A stretch of DNA of 5,349 nucleotides, taken from Dehalococcoidia bacterium. GTDB lineage: Bacteria; Chloroflexota; Dehalococcoidia; UBA2979. Below the pieces are notes generated by a model. The model worked only from the letters and a program-made list of their open reading frames with translations, had not been told where the DNA came from and made no database searches. Positions 1 through 5,167 of this stretch are shown here, in pieces. A program made the translations under genes and the position numbers. Numbering within the stretch: position 1 is the stretch's first letter; each line of letters starts with the position of its first letter. The stretch is taken from contig JABIST010000286.1 of assembly GCA_018700215.1 (NCBI GenBank), forward strand, positions 1-5,349, written 5' to 3'.

Positions 1-265
1 CAGCGAAGAACACATCAGCATCCTCGTTCGCAACGCGCAGCTCCGTGCCGCCGTCCGGTAGCGAGGTCGCCCGACCCCACGGGTCCCGGTCCCCCGCCAG
101 CGAGGCCGAGTAGAAGACGTCCGCCGTGTCCTGTCCAAAAGCGAGAATCGCCGTCGTTGCGGCGCGCTTCAACCGGCGCGCCAGCACCATCCCGGCAAAC
201 ACCGTCCCTGCAATCAGTGGCACAGCCAACGCCGGCGCCGCCAGCATTCGTCGATCAGTCACCAT
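1..265 (-). CDS. N-terminal part of a membrane-anchored hypothetical protein, cut by the window edge
   Basis: An open frame of 88 codons runs leftward without a stop to the window edge, so only the N-terminus is visible. The start chosen is the ATG at 265-263, because a good AAGGTGG ribosome binding site (272-278) lies six bases upstream; the ATG at 270 meets a stop after three codons. The protein begins MVTDRRMLAAPALAV. Residues 7-29 form a hydrophobic segment (Ala, Leu, Val, Ile, Gly), directly followed by a basic patch RRLKR at 30-34. This is the pattern of a single membrane anchor or uncleaved signal. The rest is a soluble-looking stretch including YSASLAGDRDPWGRA. I do not recognise the family and infer no function. 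It is divergent from the HEPN-like gene and may share its control region. The open frame, start site and anchor are seen directly; that it is a real gene is likely. Confidence 0.72.
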   Translation of the reverse strand, partial: MVTDRRMLAAPALAVPLIAGTVFAGMVLARRLKRAATTAILAFGQDTADVFYSASLAGDRDPWGRATSLPDGGTELRVANEDADVFFA

Positions 266-271
266 GGCATT

Positions 272-278
272 CCACCTT
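272..278 (-). promoter_or_regulatory. Ribosome binding site that fixes the start of the leftward edge gene
   Basis: On the minus strand the sequence reads GGAAGGTGGAATGCC followed by the ATG at 265. AAGGTGG is close to the Shine-Dalgarno consensus and sits six bases from the start codon, which supports this ATG over the out-of-frame ATG at 270. Confidence 0.6.
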
Positions 279-310
279 CCGGTTCCTGAAACCATTCTCT
301 CACTTCACCC

Positions 311-316
311 ATCATA
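311..316 (-). promoter_or_regulatory. Possible -10 element for the leftward edge gene
   Basis: The minus strand reads TATGAT here, five of six matches to TATAAT. It would place a transcript start near 304, about 40 bases before the ATG at 265. No convincing -35 hexamer lies at 17-base spacing (the bases there read AGTCGC), so this is a weak call from sequence only. Confidence 0.25.
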
Positions 317-350
317 ATCCTCGACACAACATCGCGACTCGCCCATCCAT

Positions 351-366
351 CGTGACGTTCATCACG
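351..366. promoter_or_regulatory. CRP/FNR-family-like operator dyad in the divergent spacer
   Basis: The bases read CGTGA-CGTTCA-TCACG, a perfect five-base inverted repeat around a six-base spacer. The core GTGA-N6-TCAC is the same as that of CRP/FNR-superfamily sites (CRP consensus TGTGA-N6-TCACA; GlxR in corynebacteria is similar). It lies in the spacer between the two divergent genes, about 86 bases from the leftward start and 68 bases from the rightward start, where a regulator could affect either. The dyad is seen directly; the regulator class is inferred from the core only, and the outer bases (C/G instead of T/A) differ from the classical consensus. Confidence 0.35.
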
Positions 367-401
367 AACCCCGACCGCCTACGCAGTCTGATCAATTCGG
401 T

Positions 402-415
402 TATCTGGCAAGATA
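402..415. promoter_or_regulatory. Small dyad TATCT-GGCA-AGATA, possible promoter or operator of the HEPN-like gene
   Basis: A perfect five-base inverted repeat with a four-base centre lies 19 bases before the ATG at 435. TATCTG within it could act as a -10 element, giving a leader of about 20 bases that includes the ribosome binding site. No good -35 hexamer is visible, and so short a dyad can occur by chance. Confidence 0.2.
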
Positions 416-423
416 CGACGCAC

Positions 424-431
424 GAGGGGGG
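424..431 (+). promoter_or_regulatory. Ribosome binding site of the HEPN-like gene
   Basis: GAGGGGGG ends three bases before the ATG at 435; the GAGGG core is about five bases further back, a usable spacing. It supports this ATG as the start. Confidence 0.55.
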
Positions 432-434
432 CTC

Positions 435-1892
435 ATGCGCATCGACGAGCAGTTGGAGTTGTTCCTGACCGCGCTCATCGAAGAGTTCCAAGAGCGTCGG
501 CCTTCTGACCTCGACTTTTCTAACCTCGTGGACCTGTCAGCCCCCACACAGATGTACGGGCTGACCTTGCCGGCTGGCACGGGAGTCTCCTGTGTCATTC
601 ACGTGGCTCATGATCCATCGGGGAGCAGCGCACTTGCCCGAGTGCTGAGATTCGCTGATCGGGAAGATCTCGAGGCCGCACTCGAACGACGTGCGGTCAC
701 GTTCGGGGGCAATGAGCTCCCGATGCGCGATGTGATCCCAGGAGAATGGACAACAGACCATTCGATCTTGGAACAAGCTGCAATCGAGCTTGCCCGGGGT
801 GCTGAACGCCCCATCGAGGTGGAGCCCGGTAGGTTTGCGGTCCACGGACAGCGGATCGTGATGACCGATCCACCTGGCGCGCGCTGGACAGCGTTCTACC
901 GCGAGCCGCTTCCCCCGCTGGCCGAGGCTCTCAGACTGCTAGGACGTGCACATCGTTCGGATCAACCGTCAGTGACCGAAGCCCTAGTTGAATCTCCTAG
1001 GCAGGCAGCCATCGCGGCTTTTGCTGAGCCTCCCCTCTGGTTCGGTGATCCACCCGAGCCGACCCCTGTGGAGACTGCTCGCGGACAGACGCTGACCTCG
1101 AAGATCCAGGCATGGGATGACGACATTGTGGCTACGCGACCAATCAGTGGAGTTGATGTCTTCGTCACTCGGAAGGGACGTGTCACCGCTGTCACGGACG
1201 ACAGCAGCCTTGGCGCCGATCTGCTCAACCAGGTCTTCGCAGCTCTCGACCGCGGAGGGATCGTCCAGCTGGCCGCCGGACGCGACGATCTGATTGAGAT
1301 CACCGACCTCGACACGCACACCGGCGCGATGCGTGGGTATGCATCGGCAGTTTCGGATCGAAACCAGCGGATGGATGGGATACGCGCTCGAACCAGGACG
1401 ATGACCCCATACACACAACTCGTGCTACTTCCCGAGGACTGCGCAACTCAGGCTCTGAGCATCGCTGAGGCTTGCCATTCTGATGAGGTCAATCGAACAC
1501 GTTCCCTGCGCCTCGCTGACGCAAGAACGCTGCGTGAAAAAGGTCATGACACAGAGGCGTTCATCGTGGCTTGGGCGTTGATCGAGAACTGGGTCGAGCA
1601 GACCTTCGACGGATTCTGGAGGGGTTCAGGTAAGACGAGGTCAGGAACGCCACCGATGCAGTGGTCTGCCGCACAGCGCTCGGATCTACTTCTGGCGGCT
1701 GACGAGCTAACGCAGGCTGAGTTCGATGCGATCGATAAGCTGCGCCGGTTCCGTAACCGTATAGTTCACGATCTGAGGAACGCAGCGGCTTCCGATTCGG
1801 AGGAGTGCCTTCGCGTGGCAGGAACGCTGTGCCAGCTGCCCGCATGCGAGACTGAAGGAGCAAAGACTACGATGTTTGGCACGATCTTCTGA
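435..1892 (+). CDS. Hypothetical protein with a C-terminal HEPN-like domain (possible RNase)
   Basis: This is a complete 485-residue gene beginning MRIDEQLELFL behind a GAGGGGGG ribosome binding site. Residues 1-340 match no family I recognise and show no signal peptide or membrane segment, so the protein is probably cytoplasmic. From about residue 355 the sequence looks like an all-helical HEPN domain: a helix with FIVAWALIENWVEQTF (376-391), a glycine/serine-rich loop (393-406), a Leu/Ala-rich helix (411-425), then KLRRFRNRIVHDL, and a last helix to about 470. RNRIVH (R440, N441, H445) fits the R-(N/D/H)-x3-H signature of metal-independent HEPN RNases found in toxin-antitoxin, CRISPR and abortive-infection proteins; that link is family knowledge. 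HEPN domains can also be inactive scaffolds. Codons AGA, AGG, CTA and ATA occur, unlike the neighbours to the right, hinting at transfer. It converges on the membrane-protein gene with a four-base gap. No antitoxin-sized partner is next to it. The gene is near certain, the HEPN call is fair, and the biological role is unknown. Confidence 0.85.
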   Translation: MRIDEQLELFLTALIEEFQERRPSDLDFSNLVDLSAPTQMYGLTLPAGTGVSCVIHVAHDPSGSSALARVLRFADREDLEAALERRAVTFGGNELPMRDVIPGEWTTDHSILEQAAIELARGAERPIEVEPGRFAVHGQRIVMTDPPGARWTAFYREPLPPLAEALRLLGRAHRSDQPSVTEALVESPRQAAIAAFAEPPLWFGDPPEPTPVETARGQTLTSKIQAWDDDIVATRPISGVDVFVTRKGRVTAVTDDSSLGADLLNQVFAALDRGGIVQLAAGRDDLIEITDLDTHTGAMRGYASAVSDRNQRMDGIRARTRTMTPYTQLVLLPEDCATQALSIAEACHSDEVNRTRSLRLADARTLREKGHDTEAFIVAWALIENWVEQTFDGFWRGSGKTRSGTPPMQWSAAQRSDLLLAADELTQAEFDAIDKLRRFRNRIVHDLRNAAASDSEECLRVAGTLCQLPACETEGAKTTMFGTIF

Positions 1893-1896
1893 TTCG

Positions 1897-2376
1897 TCAG
1901 CCGGCCAACCCAGCCCGTCGTGCCGCGAACAGCGAAACACCCGCCGCCGCAAACCCAAACGCACCGCCGTAGAACCCCGAATCCAACCACCAGTCATCGT
2001 TCTCATCCGCCGCCATCCTCGCCTCAAACACCAGCGAGTACACCACCAGCACCACCAGCGCCCCTGCCGCCACCCACAGCGCGTTCCGCAGGTGCACAGC
2101 GCCCAACCCCTGCCGCGCAAGCTGCCGATACGACACGAACCCCACATACCCGGCCGCCACCACCACCGGCGCCAGCAGCACGAAGAACAGCACCCCGTCG
2201 AACATCCCGAATGAACCCCAGCGTTCCAGCGTCGTCCCCGCGTAATCCACCCGGTACTCCCACCCACCGAAGTCGAACACCAGCACCGACAGCCCCGCGC
2301 CCAGCGCGCCAATCAACCCCCCGGCATACGACCCCGATGGCTGCCGCGTCGGCTTTGGTTCGTTCGTCATACCCAT
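1897..2376 (-). CDS. Small integral membrane protein, four predicted helices
   Basis: The product has 159 residues. After a polar N-terminus (MGMTNEPKPTRQPSGS) four hydrophobic segments can be read at about 18-37, 58-82, 97-117 and 133-152. They are separated by a loop with VDYAGTTLERWG (43-54), a basic loop YRQLARQG (83-90) that should face the cytoplasm, and an acidic, tryptophan-containing loop ADENDDWWLDSG (123-134) that should be outside. I do not recognise the family and propose no function beyond a membrane location. The ATG at 2376 lies nine bases after the stop of the spermidine-synthase-like gene, so it is probably translated from the same message. An in-frame ATG at 2370 is an equally possible start, since neither has a strong ribosome binding site. 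It is the last gene of the leftward cluster and ends four bases from the stop of the convergent HEPN-like gene. Confidence 0.82.
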   Translation of the reverse strand: MGMTNEPKPTRQPSGSYAGGLIGALGAGLSVLVFDFGGWEYRVDYAGTTLERWGSFGMFDGVLFFVLLAPVVVAAGYVGFVSYRQLARQGLGAVHLRNALWVAAGALVVLVVYSLVFEARMAADENDDWWLDSGFYGGAFGFAAAGVSLFAARRAGLAG

Positions 2377-2385
2377 CGCACCCAG

Positions 2386-3051
2386 CTAAACCTTCGTCCC
2401 CACAAACACCACATGCTTCCGCCCGCGCTCACCGTGCGCCGTAATCCGATGCGTCTTCGCCTCAAAGCCAGCTTTTCGCAGCCGCCGCTCGAACCCGCCG
2501 CCATCCTTCGTCACCGCCCACACCGCCACCGTGCCCCGCGCGCGCAACGCCCGATGAATCTTCGCCAGCCCCTCCGGCGTGTACAGCCGTCGATTCCCGT
2601 CCTGCGTCGTCGAGTCGGGTCCGTTGTCCACGTCCAGCAGAATCGAGTCGAAGCGGTTCTCGCTCTCCCGGATCACCCGCACCACATCCAGCTCCACCAC
2701 TTCCGTCCGAGGATCATCCAGCGGGTTCCCCGCCAGCGGCCCCAGCACCCCCCGATTCCACTCCACCACCTTCGGAATCAGCTCGCTCACCACCGCCGTC
2801 CCACCAGCCGGCAGCAGATCCAGCGTCGCCCGCAGCGTGTACCCCATCCCCAGCCCGCCGATCAAAATCGCCGCATCCGCCGGCGGCCGAGGACACGCCA
2901 CCGACATCATCGCGTCTTCCGAGTGGTGCGCGCGCGACACCATCAAGTCGTACCCCTCGGCACGGATCGCATAGTCGCCGTCGTGCCGCCAGAGCTGCAG
3001 CGTCTTGTCGTCCGGCGTATTCGCAGTGTCGAGATGTTCCCAGGGCTTCAT
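2386..3051 (-). CDS. Spermidine-synthase-like protein (SAM-dependent methyltransferase fold)
   Basis: This 221-residue protein has the Rossmann core of the polyamine aminopropyltransferase/methyltransferase superfamily. The region SRAHHSEDAMM (39-49) precedes motif I, LIGGLGMGYTLR (63-74), the nucleotide-binding loop. VVSELIPKVVEWNRG (87-101) carries the acidic E90 expected to hold the ribose of the cofactor. EVVELDVVRVI (117-127) contains D122, and LLDVDNGPD (138-146) sits where aminopropyltransferases have their catalytic aspartate motif. LYTPEGLAKIHRALR (156-170) is the usual following helix. It is shorter than true spermidine synthases (about 280-300 residues), lacks most of the N-terminal beta domain, and has GGLGMG instead of GGGDGG, so spermidine synthesis is doubtful. 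A methyltransferase or another aminopropyl-type transferase is possible, substrate unknown. The start at 3051 has no clear ribosome binding site and lies 27 bases after the crotonase stop. Family confidence is high, function low. Confidence 0.88.
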   Translation of the reverse strand: MKPWEHLDTANTPDDKTLQLWRHDGDYAIRAEGYDLMVSRAHHSEDAMMSVACPRPPADAAILIGGLGMGYTLRATLDLLPAGGTAVVSELIPKVVEWNRGVLGPLAGNPLDDPRTEVVELDVVRVIRESENRFDSILLDVDNGPDSTTQDGNRRLYTPEGLAKIHRALRARGTVAVWAVTKDGGGFERRLRKAGFEAKTHRITAHGERGRKHVVFVGTKV

Positions 3052-3078
3052 GCAATCGAGCGTATCAATGAGTCAGCG

Positions 3079-3900
3079 CTAGCTGTCCTGCCTCCTGGAC
3101 CGCGCCCGTTCCACGTTCAGATACAGGTGCCGCCCGCTCTCGCTCTCCTCCGACTTCACAGTCGCCTGAACCGCGTTCGCCCCGCGTACCATCCGATCCG
3201 AGTGCGACGACATGATGTGCGCGGTGAATCCCTGGATCTCCTGCATCTGATTGATCGAATGCTTCATCATCTGCAACTGGAACGGATCCATCTCCGCCAC
3301 CCGGCTGGCATACGCCATCGTCTCCGCCTCCAGCCGCTCCGCTGGGTGCGCCTCCTGCACGAACCCAATCTCCATTGCCTCACTCCCGCTCAGGAACTGA
3401 TTCCCGAATAGCAGGTGCTTCGCCCGTCGCGCGCCAATGTCCCACGGCACGCTGAAGTACTGAAAGTTCGTCGCCAGGAACTGCGCATCCTCCGATGCGA
3501 AGATCACATCCATCGATGACGCCAGCATCCACGCCGCGTAGATGCAGTGCCCATGCACCATCGCGATCGTCGGCTTCGGCAGCGCCCGAAACCGCAGCAA
3601 CGGATCCGGATCCAGCGCGCGGTTGTTGTTGTACTTCACCGCCATCGGTGCCGCCTCGCGCTCGTCCCGATCCCCCACGTCAGGGCTACCGAGATCGTGC
3701 CCGGCGCTGAAGCTCGGACCCTCCCCGCGCAGCACGATCACTCGCACATCCTCGTCTGCCACCGCCTCATCGAACGCCGCCTGCAGCTCTGCCATCATCT
3801 GCGGACTCAGCGCGTTCCGGTACCGCTCCCGCGCCATCGAAACCACGGCAATGCTGCCGTCCTCGCGCGTCTCATAGTTCACCCGTGCGTCGTCGCTCAT
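3079..3900 (-). CDS. Enoyl-CoA hydratase/isomerase (crotonase) family protein lacking both catalytic glutamates
   Basis: The 273-residue length is normal for a crotonase. The start at 3900 follows a strong GAGGGGGAG ribosome binding site; the frame is open further upstream but that extension overlaps the ferredoxin gene and is low-complexity. NALSPQMMAELQAAF (29-43) and VRVIVLRGEGPSFSAGHDL (52-70) are typical, the latter ending in the first oxyanion-hole block. The second block is PKPTIAMVHGHCIYAAWML (108-126), where the usual GGG reads YAA. By alignment in my head to rat mitochondrial enoyl-CoA hydratase, the catalytic Glu144 falls on M125 and Glu164 on N145, so classical hydration is unlikely. 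FQYFSVPWDIGARRAKHLLF (146-165) resembles a subgroup annotated as enoyl-CoA hydratase in actinobacteria and proteobacteria. The likely substrate is an acyl-CoA thioester; the reaction is open. It lies 65 bases after the ferredoxin gene and 27 before the next gene. Confidence 0.93.
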   Translation of the reverse strand: MSDDARVNYETREDGSIAVVSMARERYRNALSPQMMAELQAAFDEAVADEDVRVIVLRGEGPSFSAGHDLGSPDVGDRDEREAAPMAVKYNNNRALDPDPLLRFRALPKPTIAMVHGHCIYAAWMLASSMDVIFASEDAQFLATNFQYFSVPWDIGARRAKHLLFGNQFLSGSEAMEIGFVQEAHPAERLEAETMAYASRVAEMDPFQLQMMKHSINQMQEIQGFTAHIMSSHSDRMVRGANAVQATVKSEESESGRHLYLNVERARSRRQDS

Positions 3901-3904
3901 CGCG

Positions 3905-3913
3905 CTCCCCCTC
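3905..3913 (-). promoter_or_regulatory. Ribosome binding site that fixes the start of the crotonase gene
   Basis: The minus strand reads GAGGGGGAG, then four bases, then the ATG at 3900. This strong purine-rich site places the start at MSDDARVNYE and not at any earlier codon of the same open frame. Confidence 0.65.
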
Positions 3914-3943
3914 GTGCGTCGTCTTCGAGGAGCGCATCGTAAC

Positions 3944-3962
3944 GTCCGCGCCGCTCGCGGAC
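3944..3962 (-). other. GC-rich hairpin between the ferredoxin and crotonase genes
   Basis: A perfect seven-base inverted repeat (GTCCGCG and CGCGGAC, five-base loop) starts four bases after the ferredoxin stop codon in transcript direction. No run of T follows on the minus strand (it reads GTTACGATG), so it is not a standard intrinsic terminator. It may slow decay of the upstream mRNA or attenuate read-through. In DNA this rich in G and C it may also be chance. Confidence 0.3.
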
Positions 3963-3965
3963 TCG

Positions 3966-4259
3966 CTAGCTCGGGACCGGCAGCGCCTCCCCCACCATCG
4001 CCCGCGCCGCCTCTCGGTCCGTGAAGTACAGCGGATGAATCTTCGCGAAGATCGCCATCGACTCCGGCAGCGCAGCCTCCGAGTAGATCGCCGAAATCGG
4101 ACACGCCGGCTCGCACGCTCCGCAGTCGATGCACCCGTCCGGGTCGATGAACGCGATCCGGTCCACCCCGTCCTCAATGTGCACACAGTCCACCGGGCAA
4201 ATGTCCACGCACATCTGATTCGCTTCGTCGATGCAAGCCGAGGTCGTGTAGTAGGTCAT
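3966..4259 (-). CDS. Seven-iron ferredoxin ([3Fe-4S][4Fe-4S])
   Basis: This 97-residue protein is a small cytoplasmic electron carrier. Its cysteines are C9, C17, C21, C25, C43, C46, C49 and C53, each of C21 and C53 being followed by Pro. The spacing C-x7-C-x3-C-x3-C and later C-x2-C-x2-C-x3-C matches Azotobacter ferredoxin I. There C8, C16 and C49 bind the [3Fe-4S] cluster, C20, C39, C42 and C45 bind the [4Fe-4S] cluster, and C24 is free. By analogy C9, C17 and C53 hold the 3Fe cluster, C21, C43, C46 and C49 the 4Fe cluster, and C25 is free. CIDCGACEPACP (43-54) is the classic second half. The C-terminal 40 residues (FAKIHPLYFTDREAA and on) are a usual tail. The start ATG at 4259 overlaps the upstream stop as ATGA, so translation is coupled to the 303-residue protein of unknown function. 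Its redox partners are not evident here. Confidence 0.96.
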   Translation of the reverse strand: MTYYTTSACIDEANQMCVDICPVDCVHIEDGVDRIAFIDPDGCIDCGACEPACPISAIYSEAALPESMAIFAKIHPLYFTDREAARAMVGEALPVPS

Positions 4260-5167
4260 GTCGTCCCCGGAAGCTCCGCGCTAGTCGCCTGCGGCCAGGC
4301 ATCTCCAGAGCCCTCTGCCGCCATCGATGCGTCCTGCAGCAACCCGTCGCCCGCCCCAACATCACCTCGCCGCCGCGATGCCTGCGCCTCCTGGTACTGG
4401 TAGCTGAATCCGCCCCCGTACTTCGTCTTCTTCGCAATCTGCGCCGCCGCCGCCCCCAGCGCCCGCTGCGTCTCGACGAACCGCCGCGCCTCCTCCTCCG
4501 ATGCCTCACCCACCGTCACGTCCGTCCGGGGTACGAAGAACACCTGCCCAATCGGCCCGCTTCCCACCAGGCTCAACACGTCGCCGCCCTCCAGCGCGTA
4601 CCGGAACTCCGTCTCGTGCGGCAGCCAGTCCGTCTCCACCCGCGTCGAAATCATCCCCGCCATCGGTCGCTGCAAATCGTTCAGTACCGATGTGTAGACC
4701 GTGTCCCACCCCTCCGGCGTGATGAAGTTCTGCGTGCCCCGCAGCCCCACCGTCCCCGGCACCGCGTTGATCCCCGCGGTCAGTGCATCCAACACCTGCC
4801 CCGCGCTCGCCTCATCGAAGCCCGCATGGTCGTCCAGGATCGTGATCTCGCAACTGCCGATCCCGCCCGCACCCGCCGAGCGCGTCACCTCCGCGACGAA
4901 CGCCCGCGAACGCTGCCCGTAGTCATCTCCCACATACATCGTGATCGCCAGCACATCGTCGTCCCGCGCGTGAATCTGCACCGATTCGTTGTCGGACAGC
5001 GGCGGAAACACGAGCAACCCCAGCTTGTTCGCCTCCTCGATCACCGGGATCAGTCGCGCGTGCTGCGGCAAGAATGCGCGACGCTTCTCCCGTGCCGGCG
5101 GACGTCCCACGCCCGGGCGCAGTGGATTGGCGATCAGCCTCACCTGCACGTCAGGCCCCTGTGCCAT
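4256..5167 (-). CDS. Conserved-looking protein of unknown function, complete tandem paralogue
   Basis: The product has 303 residues, beginning MAQGPDVQVRLIANPL. The ATG at 5167 was chosen because everything upstream in this frame is an Arg/Thr-rich shadow of the preceding gene, and because AGGA lies eight bases before it. It is soluble, with no signal or membrane segment. Readable blocks are RRAFLPQHARLIPVIEEANKLGLLVFPPLSDNE in outline (29-61, an Arg/Pro-rich lead into a helix and strand), VQIHARDDDVLAITMYVGDD (63-82), a strand-turn region TVGLRGTQNFITPEGWDTVY (139-158), and a C-terminal helix RFVETQRALG then KKTKYGGGFSYQY (229-259). Residues 229-279 align with the preceding partial gene. The last 24 residues are a variable tail. 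I do not recognise the family; the outline is only vaguely like DUF6065. It overlaps the preceding gene by 17 bases and the ferredoxin gene by four, so it may act with the ferredoxin, which is inference. Confidence 0.88.
   Translation of the reverse strand: MAQGPDVQVRLIANPLRPGVGRPPAREKRRAFLPQHARLIPVIEEANKLGLLVFPPLSDNESVQIHARDDDVLAITMYVGDDYGQRSRAFVAEVTRSAGAGGIGSCEITILDDHAGFDEASAGQVLDALTAGINAVPGTVGLRGTQNFITPEGWDTVYTSVLNDLQRPMAGMISTRVETDWLPHETEFRYALEGGDVLSLVGSGPIGQVFFVPRTDVTVGEASEEEARRFVETQRALGAAAAQIAKKTKYGGGFSYQYQEAQASRRRGDVGAGDGLLQDASMAAEGSGDAWPQATSAELPGTT

Noticed and set aside
126..468. Two plus-strand open frames at the left end
   Set aside because: They are antisense to the leftward edge gene and the divergent spacer, have no ribosome binding site, and one runs into the start of the HEPN-like gene.
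962..1418. Two minus-strand open frames inside the HEPN-like gene
   Set aside because: They lie opposite a complete gene with a good start site and recognisable C-terminal domain; their products are Ser/Arg-rich without motifs.
1920..2444. Plus-strand open frame rich in Pro, Thr, Ala and Arg
   Set aside because: Low-complexity antisense shadow of the four-helix membrane protein and the end of the next gene.
2714..3055. Alternative minus-strand frame starting at TTG 3055
   Set aside because: Gly/Ala/Arg-rich shadow of the spermidine-synthase-like gene in a neighbouring frame.
2413..3411. Long open frame on the plus strand opposite the spermidine-synthase-like and crotonase genes
   Set aside because: The product is dominated by Arg, His, Pro and Leu, as expected from the antisense of GC-rich codons, it has no motifs, and both opposite genes are clear family members.
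3901..4134. N-terminal extension of the crotonase frame
   Set aside because: It overlaps the ferredoxin coding region in another frame, is Gly/Ala/Arg-rich with no crotonase similarity, and a strong ribosome binding site precedes the ATG at 3900.
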